Source of the DNA: Bordetella bronchialis
GTDB lineage: Bacteria; Pseudomonadota; Gammaproteobacteria; Burkholderiales; Burkholderiaceae_B
Direction: 5' to 3'
Assembly: GCF_001676705.1 (NCBI RefSeq)
Contig: NZ_CP016170.1
Coordinates: forward strand, 3,472,001 to 3,536,000
Length of the DNA: 64,000 bases
The position numbers were made by a program, and so were the translations under genes. Every line of letters starts with the position of its first letter. The stretch's first letter is position 1. The notes under the pieces were generated by a model. The model saw only the letters and a list, made by a program, of their open reading frames with translations, made no database searches and was not told the DNA's origin. Positions 1-14,302 of this stretch are shown here, one piece after another.

Positions 1-2516
1 TCCCGCTGATGCCCCGCATGTACATGGCCATCGCGCGGGAAGACCGCTTTCCCATCACCGACATCATGCGGCAGACCCCGGATATTCCGGAGAACTGCCA
101 GTGGGCCATCTTCCTGCGCAACCACGATGAGCTAACGCTGGAGATGGTCACCAGTAGCGAGCGCGACTATCTGTGGGACGTCTATGCGGCGGACCGCCGC
201 GCGCGGCTGAACCTGGGCATCCGCCGCCGGCTCGCGCCGCTGATGGAGCGCGACCGCCGCCGCATCGAGCTGATGAACAGCCTGTTGTTCTCCATGCCCG
301 GCACGCCGGTGATCTATTACGGCGACGAACTCGGCATGGGCGATAACGTGCACCTGGGCGATCGAGACGGCGTGCGCACCCCCATGCAATGGTCGCCGGA
401 CCGCAACGGCGGTTTTTCCCGCGCCGATCCGGAACGCCTGCCGCTGCCGCCGCTGATGGGGCCGCTGTACGGCTACGAAGCCGTCAATGTGGAAGCCCAG
501 CAGCGCGATCCGCATTCGCTGCTGAATTGGACACGCCGCATGCTGGCCACGCGCCGGCAGACGCGCGCCTTCGGCCGCGGCACGCTGCGCTTCCTGTTTC
601 CCGGCAACCGCAAGATCCTGGCCTATCTGCGCGAATACGAGGACACGACCATCCTGTGCGTGGCGAATCTGTCGCGCGCGCCGCAGCCCGTGGAGCTGGA
701 CCTGTCCAGCATGAACGGCCGCGTGCCGGTCGAATTGCTGGGCGGGACGCCCTTCCCCGCGATCGGCGAACTGCCCTATCTGCTGACGCTGCCGCCCTAC
801 GGGTTCTATTGGTTCGAACTGAGCGCGGTGGCCTCGCCGCCGTCCTGGCATGCGACCTTCCCCGAGCAGATGCCGGAGTACTACACCCTGGTGCTGCGCG
901 GGCGCACCGGCTACGACCTGACGGAGGGCGCGGTGCGCTCGCTGCGCCAGGATGTGCTGCCGCTGTACCTGGCGCGCCAGCGCTGGTTCCCGAAGGACCG
1001 CAAGGTGAACTTCGCGCAGGCCGCCTACGCGATACAGCTGAAGGACACGGAATACGAGTGCTTCATCGCCGAACTGGAAATGGATTTCGACGGCGAGCCC
1101 GCCCGCTTCCTGTTGCCCGTGGCGCTGATCTGGAGCGAAACCCTGCCGCCCATGGCGCAGCAATATGCGCTGGCCCGCGTGCGCCGCGGCGCCGAGATGG
1201 GCATGCTGACCGACGCCTACACGCTGCCCTCCTTCATCAACGCGCTGGTGCGCGGCCTGCGCCAACGGCTGGAGCTGCCGGTACCGCGCGCCCATCCGCC
1301 CTGCGTGCTGCACTTCAGGGGTGAACCGGGCCTGGATGAACTGGACCTGCCGGCCGACGCCGAGGTCAGCTGGTTCACAGGCGAACAGTCGAACAGCTCC
1401 ATGACCATCGCGGGCGTGGCCATGCTCAAGCTGATCCGCCACGTCGTGCCCGGCGTGCATCCCGAAGCCGAGATGACGCGCCGCCTGACGCAAGCCGGCT
1501 ACGCCAATAGCGCGCCCCTGCTGGGCGAAATCGTGCGCGTGAACGAGGACGGCACGCCGCATACGCTGGCCTTGATGCACGGCATGATCACCAACCAGGG
1601 CGACGCCTGGTCCTGGACCCTGGAGTACCTGAAGCGCACGCTGGAGGCCGCGGCGCTTACCGCGGAAACCGTGGAGGACTACGACGAAGACCTGAAGGGC
1701 TACACGGTTTTCGCCTGCGCCATCGGCAGGCGGCTGGGCGAGCTCCATGCCACCATGGCGCAACCCATCGACGATCCCGCGTTCGAGCCGCATCGCGCCA
1801 CCGAGGCCGACGCGCGCAAGCGTGCCGCCGACGTCGTCGCCATGCTGGACCGCGGCCTGAAGCTCCTGAAAGAAAACGTCGACCGGCTGGAGACGGCCTG
1901 CGCCGACAAGGCGCGGCGCCTGGTGGACCGGCGCGACGAACTCGTGGAAGCGGTCAAGGAACTGGCGCGCCACGAGGTCGGCACGCTGCATATCCGCATC
2001 CACGGCGATTTCCATCTGGGCCAGGTACTGGTGGCGCAAAGCGACGCCTACATCATCGACTTCGAGGGGGAACCCGCGCGGCCGCTGGAAGAGCGCCGCG
2101 CCAAGAGCAGCGCGTCGCGCGACGTGGCCGGGCTGCTGCGTTCCTTCGATTACGCCGCCGCCACCGTGGCCAACGGCTTCGGCGACGTGGAAGCCGCGGG
2201 CACGGAGGTCCAGCCCGCCGAAGCGGTATTGCGCCATCGGCGCCGCGACCTGATCGATCGCTTCCGCGAAGTCGCCAACCGGGCCTTCCTGTCCGCCTAC
2301 CGCGATGTCGCGCGCCACGCGGAAACCCGATGGATGGATGAAAGCCAGGAGGACCCGCTGATCGATCTCTCGCTGATCGAAAAGGCGGCCTACGAAATCG
2401 CGTACGAGGCGGCGCACCGCCCTGACTGGGTCAGCATCCCGCTGAACGGCCTGGCCGCGCTGGCCGATCGCCTGCTCGCCCCCGAAACCGCCGTGGGGCC
2501 AGCCTCCGCTGAATAG
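1..2516 (+). CDS. treS: Trehalose synthase-maltokinase fusion, 5' end cut by window
   Basis: This is the C-terminal part of a bifunctional enzyme. The reading frame is open from the first base, so the start lies upstream. The first ~270 visible residues are the end of a GH13 trehalose synthase (maltose-trehalose interconversion), with the NHDE motif and [17 protein letters not shown]. From ~300 on it is a maltokinase, which uses ATP to make maltose 1-phosphate. The kinase shows [10 protein letters not shown] (from residue ~665 counted from nt 9) and IIDFEGEP (Asp ~684), the phosphotransferase catalytic and metal-binding motifs. Maltose 1-phosphate normally feeds GlgE; glgE is not in the window and could lie upstream. 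The gene is followed after 13 bp by glgB. Fusions of this kind are known in proteobacteria. Identification is firm; the only gap is the missing N-terminus. Confidence 0.95.
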   Translation, partial: PLMPRMYMAIAREDRFPITDIMRQTPDIPENCQWAIFLRNHDELTLEMVTSSERDYLWDVYAADRRARLNLGIRRRLAPLMERDRRRIELMNSLLFSMPGTPVIYYGDELGMGDNVHLGDRDGVRTPMQWSPDRNGGFSRADPERLPLPPLMGPLYGYEAVNVEAQQRDPHSLLNWTRRMLATRRQTRAFGRGTLRFLFPGNRKILAYLREYEDTTILCVANLSRAPQPVELDLSSMNGRVPVELLGGTPFPAIGELPYLLTLPPYGFYWFELSAVASPPSWHATFPEQMPEYYTLVLRGRTGYDLTEGAVRSLRQDVLPLYLARQRWFPKDRKVNFAQAAYAIQLKDTEYECFIAELEMDFDGEPARFLLPVALIWSETLPPMAQQYALARVRRGAEMGMLTDAYTLPSFINALVRGLRQRLELPVPRAHPPCVLHFRGEPGLDELDLPADAEVSWFTGEQSNSSMTIAGVAMLKLIRHVVPGVHPEAEMTRRLTQAGYANSAPLLGEIVRVNEDGTPHTLALMHGMITNQGDAWSWTLEYLKRTLEAAALTAETVEDYDEDLKGYTVFACAIGRRLGELHATMAQPIDDPAFEPHRATEADARKRAADVVAMLDRGLKLLKENVDRLETACADKARRLVDRRDELVEAVKELARHEVGTLHIRIHGDFHLGQVLVAQSDAYIIDFEGEPARPLEERRAKSSASRDVAGLLRSFDYAAATVANGFGDVEAAGTEVQPAEAVLRHRRRDLIDRFREVANRAFLSAYRDVARHAETRWMDESQEDPLIDLSLIEKAAYEIAYEAAHRPDWVSIPLNGLAALADRLLAPETAVGPASAE

Positions 2517-2529
2517 GAATACCGGTTTT

Positions 2530-4743
<2,214 letters not shown>

Positions 4744-4750
4744 ACCGACC

Positions 4751-6855
<2,105 letters not shown>

Positions 6856-6859
<4 letters not shown>

Positions 6860-8697
6860 TCACGAGTACCCATACGTCCGCCCAGACGGACAAATCCGGG
6901 GTCGAACCCGCCTGCCCTTCCTTCACGCCCGGTTTCGGCGCCTGGCACCTGCCCAACGGGCTGACACGGTTCCGCATCTGGGCGCCCAACGCCGAGCACG
7001 GCGTGACCCTGGAGATCGCCGGCCGCGATCCCCTGCCCATGACGGAAGTGGGCGATGGCTTCCATGAAATCCAGACGCCCTGCCCGCCCGGCACCCGTTA
7101 CCGCTATCGTGTCGCGCCGGATCTGGCCGTGCCGGATCCGGCATCGCGCCTGCAGGCCGGCGATGTGCACGACGATAGCGTCGTCACCGGGCCGGACGGC
7201 TACGCCTGGCACAACACGGCGTGGCGCGGCCGCCCCTGGCGCGAGACGGTGATCTACGAGCTCCATGCCGGCATCGCGGGCGGCTATGCGGGCATCGAGG
7301 CCCGCCTGCCGGAGCTGGCGGAGCTGGGCATCACCGCCATCGAACTCATGCCCATCGCGGATTTTCCCGGCCCGCGCAATTGGGGCTACGACGGCGTGCT
7401 GCCCTACGCGCCGGACTGTGCCTACGGCACGCCGGATGAGCTCAAGCGCATGATAGACACCGCGCATGGGCTGGGAATGATGGTGTTCCTGGACGTGGTC
7501 TACAACCACTTCGGGCCGGACGGCAATTACCTGTCCGCCTATGCCGGCGATTTCTTTCGCTCCGACATCCACACGCCGTGGGGCGTGGCCATCGACTTCC
7601 GGCGCCGCGCGGTGCGGCAGTTCTTCGCCGAGAGCGCCCTGCATTGGCTGAGCGAATTCCGCTTCGACGGCTTGCGGCTGGACGCCGTGCACGCCATCCG
7701 CGATACCGGCTGGCTGGAGGAAATGGCCGGCTTCGTGCGTGCCCATCTGCCCAGCGACCGCATCGTGCACCTGGTGCTGGAGAACGACGATAACCAGGTT
7801 CACCCGCTGGAGCACGGCTACCAGGCGCAGTGGAACGACGATGGCCACCACGTGCTGCACCAGCTGCTGACCGGCGAAAGCGAAGGCTATTACGGCGATT
7901 ACGCCCTGCATCCGGCGCAACGGCTGACGCGGGCGCTGACGGACGGTTTCGTCTACCAGGGCGAGCCTTCGCAGCATCGCGGCGGCGTGGCGCGCGGCGA
8001 ACCCAGCGCCCACCTGCCGCCGACGTCCTTCGTGCTGTTCCTGCAGAACCACGACCAGATCGGCAACCGCGCCATGGGCGAGCGGCTGACCGCCCTGCTG
8101 CGCAACGATATCCGGCCGCTGCGCGCGGCCGTCGCGCTGCTGCTGCTTTCCCCGCAGATTCCCTTGATATTCATGGGGGAAGAGCGCGGCGCGGCGACGC
8201 CCTTCCTGTACTTCACCAGCCATGCCGATCCGCAGCTGGCCCAGGCGGTGCGCGACGGCCGGCGCAAGGAGTTCGAGAACTTCTGCGCCTTCGCCCATCC
8301 GGCCACCCGGGACCGCATCCCCGATCCCAACGACCCCGACACCTATGCGCAGTCCGACCCCTACCGGACGCCGGCCGACCCGGATTGGCTGGATTACTAC
8401 CAGACCCTGCTCCAGCTGCGCCAGCGCGTGATCGTGCCGCACCTGGAGGGCGCCCACTCCCTGGGCGCCCACGTCCTGGGGCTGCGCGCCGTGGTGGCGC
8501 AATGGCTGCTGGGCGACGGCGCCGTCCTCTCCATCTACGTGAACCTGGGATCGGTGGACGTGCGGCCGGACTGGCTGCAGGAGGACCGCGGCCAGGAGAT
8601 GCTGCTTTTCGAAAGCGAGACAGGGGCCGGGCGCGCCCTGTACGATGGCTTGCTGCAGCACGGTGTCACGGTGGCCCTCTTGAAGGAACTGGCATGA
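6856..8697 (+). CDS. treZ: Malto-oligosyltrehalose trehalohydrolase
   Basis: 613 residues from the ATG at 6856, which overlaps the glgX stop by 4 nt (ATGA). A longer open frame upstream lies inside glgX and is not used. It releases free trehalose from maltooligosyl-trehalose. An N-terminal CBM48 domain (LTRFRIWAPNAEHGVTLEIA) is followed by a GH13 barrel. Asp ~276 in GLRLDAVHAI is the nucleophile, Glu ~309 in LVLENDDNQ the acid/base, and Asp ~400 in LQNHDQIGN completes the triad. The ENDDN and HDQIGNR signatures separate TreZ from GlgB and GlgX. Its substrate is made by TreY, two genes downstream. The stop overlaps malQ by ATGA. Confidence 0.95.
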
Positions 8698-10826
8698 ACA
8701 GCCCAGCCATCCCCTCGGATGAACATCAGGCCCTGGCCATGCTGGCCGACCGGGCCGGCATCGCCGTCGAATGGACCGACGCGCGAGGACGCCCGCAGCG
8801 GGTGCGCGACGATGTCGTCCGCTCCCTGCTGCAGGCCCTGGAACTGCCGGCGGCCGGCGTGGCGCAGATCCGCGAAAGCCTGGAGCGCCTCGCGCACGAG
8901 GGTGACGAGCACGACGGTTTCAGGATCGTGGAGGCCGGCGCGCCCATCGTCCTGCGGGGGGTGCGCGACACGCGTTTCGAACTCGTCGATGAAGATGGCC
9001 AGGCGCGCGGGTTGACTGCGCACGGCATGGACGACAGCGGCGCGCACCTGCCCGGGCTCGATACCCCCGGGTACTATCGCCTGCACGGCGACGGCCGCGA
9101 ATGGACGCTGGCGGTGGCGCCGCAGCGCTGCCCGGGCGTGGGCGACGTACTGGAAAGCGCCGCGCCGCGCGCCTGGGGCGTGGCGGCCCAGCTCTACAGC
9201 CTGCGCCGCGCGCACGGCGCCGAGCCGGCCCGCGCGCCCGGACTGGGCGACTTCACCGCGCTGGCCCAGCTGGCCGGCGCGGCGGCGGCCCGTGGCGCCC
9301 AGGCCATCGCCATCAGCCCCGTGCATGCGATGTTCGCGGCCGATCCCGGCCGCTACAGTCCCTACGCGCCGTCCAGCCGCCTGTTTCTGAACAGCCTGTA
9401 TGCCGACCCCTGCCAGTTGCTGGGCGAAGCCGCCGTCGGCGCCGCCCTGCGCGCGCTGAACCTGGGCGACGAAATCATGCGCCTGGACGACCTGCCACTG
9501 GTGGACTGGCCCGCCGTCGCAAGGCTGCGCATGAAGCTCCTACGGCGGCTCTACGATGAATTCCGCACCGACGGCAGCCCGGCGCTGCACGCCGATTTCG
9601 ATCTTTTCCGCCGCGCCGGCGGCGAACCGCTGGAGAGCCACGCCCGCTTCGAGGCCCTGCACGCGCGCCACCTGCCGCCGCTGGGCGACGCCACGGACTG
9701 GCGGCACTGGCCGGCCGACCTGCGCGATCCCGCGGGCGCCGGCGTCAGGGCCTGGGCCCATGCGCACGACAAGGACGTCGCCTTCCATATCTTCCTGCAA
9801 TGGCTGGCGGCGCGCGGGCTGGAACAGGCGCACCGCACGGCCCGCGACGCCGGCATGGGCATCGGCCTGATCGGCGACCTGGCCGTGGGCACCGATCCCG
9901 GCGGCAGCCATGCCTGGAGCCGCCAGGCCGACATCCTGGCCGAGCTCTCGCCCGGCGCCCCGCCCGACGTCTACAACCCGCTCGGGCAGAGCTGGGGCCT
10001 GACGGCGTTTTCGCCGCGCTCCCTGCGCCTGAACGGCTATGCCGCCTTCCGCGAAATGCTGCGCGCGGCGCTGGCCTACACCGGCGGCGTGCGCATCGAC
10101 CACGTGCTGGGGCTGGCGCGCATGTGGCTGGTGCCGCGCGAGGCCTCGCCCAAGGACGGGGCCTACCTGCGCTATCCGCTGGAGGACATGCTGCGCCTGG
10201 TGGCGCTGGAGGCCTGGCGCCATCGCGCCATCGTCGTGGGCGAGAACCTGGGCACCGTGCCGGAAGGCTTCAATGAACGCATCGAGCGCGCCGGCATGCT
10301 GGGCATGAACATCCTCTGGTTCCAGCGCGAAGGCTGGAGCGATCCTACGCCCTTCCAGCCCCCGCGGTCCTGGCCGGCCTCGTCCGTCGCCATGACCAGC
10401 ACCCACGACCTGCCCACGGTGGCGGGATGGTGGACCGGCACGGACATCGGCTGGCGCGCCCGGCTGGGCCTGCTGGGCGAGGACGAAACCGAATCCGCCA
10501 TGCACGAGCAGCGCGCCCGCGACCGCGGCGCGCTGTGGCATGCCCTGCGGCAGGCCGGATGCCTGCCGCACGAAGCGCCGCACGATCCGCCGCAGGAGGC
10601 GCCCATCCCCGACGTGCTGCGCTTCGTCTCCCATACCCCATCGCCCCTGATGCTGGTGCCGGCGGAAGACCTGCTGGGCTTGAACGAACAACCCAACCTG
10701 CCGGGCACCATAGACCAGCATCCCAACTGGCGGCGGCGCCTGGGCGCGGACGCGGGACAGATGTTCGACAGCGAAGCCGTGCGCCAGCGCGTCGCCGCCA
10801 TCGCCGATACCCGGAGCACGCCATGA
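8694..10826 (+). CDS. malQ: 4-alpha-glucanotransferase (amylomaltase)
   Basis: 710 residues from the ATG at 8694, in an ATGA overlap with treZ. It is a GH77 enzyme that disproportionates maltodextrins in the cytosol. The N-terminal ~140 residues resemble the extra N-terminal domain of E. coli-type MalQ. GH77 motifs: Asp ~469 in GGVRIDHVLGL (nucleophile), Glu ~517 in VVGENLGTVP (acid/base), and Asp ~572 in TSTHDLPTVAGWW. In this operon it can recycle short dextrins left by GlgX and TreYZ into chains long enough for TreY. The stop overlaps treY by ATGA, so coupled translation is likely. Confidence 0.95.
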   Translation: MNSPAIPSDEHQALAMLADRAGIAVEWTDARGRPQRVRDDVVRSLLQALELPAAGVAQIRESLERLAHEGDEHDGFRIVEAGAPIVLRGVRDTRFELVDEDGQARGLTAHGMDDSGAHLPGLDTPGYYRLHGDGREWTLAVAPQRCPGVGDVLESAAPRAWGVAAQLYSLRRAHGAEPARAPGLGDFTALAQLAGAAAARGAQAIAISPVHAMFAADPGRYSPYAPSSRLFLNSLYADPCQLLGEAAVGAALRALNLGDEIMRLDDLPLVDWPAVARLRMKLLRRLYDEFRTDGSPALHADFDLFRRAGGEPLESHARFEALHARHLPPLGDATDWRHWPADLRDPAGAGVRAWAHAHDKDVAFHIFLQWLAARGLEQAHRTARDAGMGIGLIGDLAVGTDPGGSHAWSRQADILAELSPGAPPDVYNPLGQSWGLTAFSPRSLRLNGYAAFREMLRAALAYTGGVRIDHVLGLARMWLVPREASPKDGAYLRYPLEDMLRLVALEAWRHRAIVVGENLGTVPEGFNERIERAGMLGMNILWFQREGWSDPTPFQPPRSWPASSVAMTSTHDLPTVAGWWTGTDIGWRARLGLLGEDETESAMHEQRARDRGALWHALRQAGCLPHEAPHDPPQEAPIPDVLRFVSHTPSPLMLVPAEDLLGLNEQPNLPGTIDQHPNWRRRLGADAGQMFDSEAVRQRVAAIADTRSTP

Positions 10827-13516
10827 CCGCGCCGCGCGCCACCGTCCGGCTGCAATTGCACAAGGACTACACCCTGGCCGACGCACGCAGCCAGGTTTCC
10901 TATTTCGCCCGGCTGGGGGTCAGCCATCTTTATCTCTCGCCCATCACCCGCGCGCGGGCAGGCTCGCAGCACGGCTACGACGTCGTGGACCATACCCAGG
11001 TCAATCCCGAACTGGGCGGCGAAGCGGCCCTGCGCGAGCTGGCCGCGACGGCGCGGCAGGCCGGCCTGGGCCTGATCGTCGACATCGTGCCCAACCATAT
11101 GGCGACCAGCACGGACAACCCCTGGTGGCACAGCGTGCTGGAGCATGGGCAGGCCAGCCCGCATGCCGGCTGGTTCGACATCGCGTGGCACAGCGTGGAC
11201 CCGGAACTGCACGGCAAGGTACTCGCGCCTTTCCTGGGCAAGCCCTACGGCGAGGCGCTGGCCGAAGGCGCCATCCAGCTGCGCCACGATGCGGGCCGTT
11301 TCCATCTGGAGGTCTACGGCACGCGGTATCCGCTGAACCCGGAAAGCCTGCGCACGCACGGTCCCGGCGACCCCGGCGCGCTGGCCGACTACGATCCCGC
11401 CACGGACGCGGGGCGTGCGCGGCTGCACGCCTTGCTGGAACGGCAGCACTACCGGCTGGCATGGTGGCGCGCCGCGCCGGAAGAGATCAACTGGCGCCGC
11501 TTCTTCGAGATCAGCGACCTGATCGGCGTGCGCGTGGACCAGGCCAAGGTCTTCGACGCGGTGCACGAGATGGTGCTGCGCTTCTACGCCGAAGGACTCA
11601 TAGACGGCCTGCGCGTGGACCACGTCGACGGCCTGAGCGACCCCATCGGCTATTGCAGCCGGCTGCGCGCCGCCCTGGCGGAACGCGTGGGCCAGCGGCC
11701 GGCGGAGCTGCGCGGGCAGGATCCCTACCTGGTCATCGAGAAAATCCTGGCCGACGACGAAACGCTGGATGACCGCTGGCAGGTCGACGGCACCACGGGC
11801 TACGACTTCATGAGCCAGGTCGGCGCGGTGCTGCACGATGCCACCGGCGAGCAGACCTTGACGGAACTGTGGGAAAGCATCGCCCGCGATCCACGGCCGT
11901 TTTCCGCCGTGGCCGGCGAGGCGCGCGAGCTGATGATGCTGCGCCACTTCCCCGCCGAGCGCCTGGCCGCGGCGCGCGCCCTGCATCGGGTGGCGCGGCT
12001 CGATCCGCGCACCCGCGACTGGGGCGAATCGGCGATCCAGCGCGTGCTGTGGGACCTGCTGGCGGTCTTCCCCGTATATCGCATCTACGCCGACGAGCGC
12101 GGCTGGCACCACATGGACCGCGTCCGCTTCGACCACGCGGCCACGCAGGCCCACGCGCGCATACGGCTGGATCGCGACGGCGACGACGGCCCCCTGCTGG
12201 ACCTGGTGTCCGGCTGGCTGGGCGGCGAAGCGCCGGAAAACTTCCCGGCCGAGGAGTGCGCCGCGCGGCGCGAAGCCATCCGCCGCTTCCAGCAGCTGAC
12301 GCCGCCGCTGACGGCCAAATCGCTGGAGGACACCGCCTTCTATCGCTATGGACGGCTCCTGTCGCGCAACGAGGTCGGCGCGGATCCGGCGCTGTTCAGC
12401 ATGGCGCCGGATGTCTTCCATCGCCGCTGCGCATCGCGCGGCCGGCACTTTCCCCATGCCATGGTCGCCACGGCGACGCATGACCATAAGCGCGGCGAGG
12501 ACACCCGCGCGCGGCTGACCGCGTTGAGCGAATTTCCGGCCCTCTGGTCGGACACCGTCATGGATTGGATGAACCGCCATGTGCCGGCCACCTACAACGG
12601 CAACGGCGCGCTGGCGCCCCATCCCGCCGACCTGTATATGCTGCTGCAGACCCTGGTCGGGGCCTGGCCGCTGACCCTGCGCCCGGATGACGAAAGCGGG
12701 CTGCAGGCCTTCGGCGACCGGGTATCCGCCTGGCAGCAGAAGGCGCTGCGCGAGGCCAAGCTGCGCACCAGCTGGGTGGTACCGGACGCGGCCTACGAAG
12801 GCGCCTGCGAGGACGTCCTGCGCAAGCTGCTGCTGCCGGCGGCGGAAGCCGACGCGCCGGCCCGGGAAATCGCCGCCTTCGCCGCCCGCATCGCGCCGGC
12901 CGGCATCGTCAACAGCCTGTCGCAGACCTTGCTGCGCATGACGGTGCCCGGGGTGCCCGACGTTTACCAGGGCACGGAGTTCTGGGATTTCAGCCTGGTG
13001 GATCCGGACAACCGCACGCCGGTCGACTACGCGGCGCGCATGGCGGCGCTGGATGCGCCGGACGCCGCCGACCCCGAGCAGTTGCTGGTCAATTGGCGCG
13101 ATGGGCGGCTGAAGCAGGCCATCGTCCGCGGCGCGCTGCAGGCCCGGCGCGACCATGCGGACGTCTTCGAACAGGGCGGCTACGTACCGCTGCCCATCCT
13201 GGGCTCGCGCGGGGCGCACATCCTGGCCTTCGTCCGTTGCCTGGACGACCGTTGCGTCTTCGTGCTGGCGCCGCGGCTGTGCGGGCAGGCGCTGCGCACG
13301 GAAGCGGGCGACGATCCCTCCGCGCCGGCAACCGGGCTGCCGCGCATCGATCCCGGCTTCTGGGACACCACGGCCGTGGTGTTGCCGCACCGCTATGCCG
13401 GCGCGCTGCTGCGCGACGCGCTCAGCGGCCGCGAACGGCGTGTCGGCGCCGACAGCATCCTGCCGCTGGCCGAGGCCCTGGCCGACTACCCCGTCGCGCT
13501 GCTGACCGCCGGCTGA
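10823..13516 (+). CDS. treY: Maltooligosyl trehalose synthase
   Basis: 897 residues from the ATG at 10823, overlapping malQ by 4 nt. It converts the reducing-end glucose of a maltodextrin to an alpha,alpha-1,1-linked (trehalosyl) end. The N-terminus ATVRLQLHKDYTLADA and the LGVSHLYLSPI motif are typical of TreY. The catalytic Asp (~266) lies in GLRVDHVDGLSDP and the Glu (~306) in LVIEKILADDE. The C-terminal TVPGVPDVYQGTEFWDFSLV block is also a TreY hallmark. It is the last gene of the operon and is followed by a strong hairpin at 13540. The operon therefore has two trehalose routes, TreS from maltose and TreY-TreZ from glucan. Confidence 0.96.
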   Translation: MTAPRATVRLQLHKDYTLADARSQVSYFARLGVSHLYLSPITRARAGSQHGYDVVDHTQVNPELGGEAALRELAATARQAGLGLIVDIVPNHMATSTDNPWWHSVLEHGQASPHAGWFDIAWHSVDPELHGKVLAPFLGKPYGEALAEGAIQLRHDAGRFHLEVYGTRYPLNPESLRTHGPGDPGALADYDPATDAGRARLHALLERQHYRLAWWRAAPEEINWRRFFEISDLIGVRVDQAKVFDAVHEMVLRFYAEGLIDGLRVDHVDGLSDPIGYCSRLRAALAERVGQRPAELRGQDPYLVIEKILADDETLDDRWQVDGTTGYDFMSQVGAVLHDATGEQTLTELWESIARDPRPFSAVAGEARELMMLRHFPAERLAAARALHRVARLDPRTRDWGESAIQRVLWDLLAVFPVYRIYADERGWHHMDRVRFDHAATQAHARIRLDRDGDDGPLLDLVSGWLGGEAPENFPAEECAARREAIRRFQQLTPPLTAKSLEDTAFYRYGRLLSRNEVGADPALFSMAPDVFHRRCASRGRHFPHAMVATATHDHKRGEDTRARLTALSEFPALWSDTVMDWMNRHVPATYNGNGALAPHPADLYMLLQTLVGAWPLTLRPDDESGLQAFGDRVSAWQQKALREAKLRTSWVVPDAAYEGACEDVLRKLLLPAAEADAPAREIAAFAARIAPAGIVNSLSQTLLRMTVPGVPDVYQGTEFWDFSLVDPDNRTPVDYAARMAALDAPDAADPEQLLVNWRDGRLKQAIVRGALQARRDHADVFEQGGYVPLPILGSRGAHILAFVRCLDDRCVFVLAPRLCGQALRTEAGDDPSAPATGLPRIDPGFWDTTAVVLPHRYAGALLRDALSGRERRVGADSILPLAEALADYPVALLTAG

Positions 13517-13539
13517 CGCCGCGCTTCCCCCTGCATGGC

Positions 13540-13576
13540 ATGCCGCATGCGGTCCGGACCGGACCGCATGCGGCAT
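13540..13576 (+). terminator. Perfect 18-bp inverted repeat after treY
   Basis: ATGCCGCATGCGGTCCGG is repeated in inverted orientation around a single A at 13558, 24 bp after the treY stop. No T-run follows. The likely role is transcript end or 3' protection of the glucan operon mRNA. In DNA it would form a cruciform-prone palindrome. A protein-binding site is the alternative. Confidence 0.5.
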
Positions 13577-13780
13577 CGCCGCGCGCGGACGGTGTCCAGT
13601 CTCGCCGCGCCGTCCTCATGCGTTCTCGAACGGGGCCGATGATGCTGCTTCGGGCCGGGCCACCGATTTCCATCGAGCAGGACGACCGATGTCTCTTCAA
13701 GGAGGACCGCCGATGCGCCCCGCCGCCACGCCGCCGCGGCATCCACCCGGTGCCGGAAAACAGTTTTCCACGGGCGCCTG

Positions 13781-13804
13781 ATTAGATAGGATCCTAATAA
13801 TTAG
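13781..13804 (+). promoter_or_regulatory. Probable MarR operator
   Basis: An AT-rich island in GC-rich DNA holds ATTAG-N8-CTAAT (13781-13798), centred on the palindrome TAGGATCCTA (13787-13796). A further half site AATTAG follows at 13799-13804. It lies just upstream of the -10 element of the MarR gene and would block it if bound. MarR proteins usually bind 16-20-bp palindromes of this kind. Assignment to this MarR is inferred from position. Confidence 0.5.
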
Positions 13805-13806
13805 CT

Positions 13807-13812
13807 TATAAT
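13807..13812 (+). promoter_or_regulatory. -10 element TATAAT of the MarR/efflux operon
   Basis: A consensus TATAAT ends 7 nt before the ATG at 13820. No convincing -35 hexamer is visible at 16-18 nt. No Shine-Dalgarno sequence lies between it and the ATG. If used, the transcript starts at or next to the ATG, giving a leaderless mRNA. Confidence 0.5.
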
Positions 13813-13819
13813 CGTTTCC

Positions 13820-14302
13820 ATGAAAAAGCCCTCCGACGCCCGCCTCGCGGCCCTGACCGGCCACCTGCTGGTCATACACCGCGCCTATCGCGCCGCGGCC
13901 GACAAGGCCCTGGCCGACTACGGCCTGTCCCAGGCCACCGCCTGGCCCGTCATCTGGGTCGGCCGCCTGGGCGACGGCGTGCGCCAGGGCGTGCTGGCAG
14001 AGGCCATGGGGGTGGAAGGCCCCTCGCTGGTACGCGTGGTCGACCAGCTGGAAACCGCCGGACTGATCGAGCGCCGCGAGGATCCGCTGGACCGCCGCGC
14101 CAAGACCCTGCACCTGACCCGGTCGGGCCACGCGCTGCGCGAGCGGGTGGAAGAAATGCTGGTGCGCCTGCGCCGCCAGGTCTTCCAGGGCGTGGACGCC
14201 GCCGATGCGGAAGCCTGCATCCGCGTATTCGAAAGCATCAAGGCATCGCTGGCCCACATCCAGCCCATTCCGGTCAGCGCCGGCAAGGAGCGTGGGCAAT
14301 GA
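13820..14302 (+). CDS. MarR-family transcriptional regulator
   Basis: 160 residues, a typical MarR size. The winged helix is seen in the QGVLAEAMGVEGPSLVRVVD region (~55-75), followed by the wing LIERREDPLDRRAKTLHLT (~83-102), which carries the conserved DxRxK-type residues. The dimer helices flank it. The stop overlaps the next gene (FUSC transporter) by ATGA, so it heads an efflux operon (13820-19004) that it probably represses until an aromatic or similar ligand binds. It has an AT-rich operator and -10 directly upstream, and no ribosome-binding site is visible. The ligand cannot be told from the sequence. Confidence 0.9.
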   Translation: MKKPSDARLAALTGHLLVIHRAYRAAADKALADYGLSQATAWPVIWVGRLGDGVRQGVLAEAMGVEGPSLVRVVDQLETAGLIERREDPLDRRAKTLHLTRSGHALRERVEEMLVRLRRQVFQGVDAADAEACIRVFESIKASLAHIQPIPVSAGKERGQ

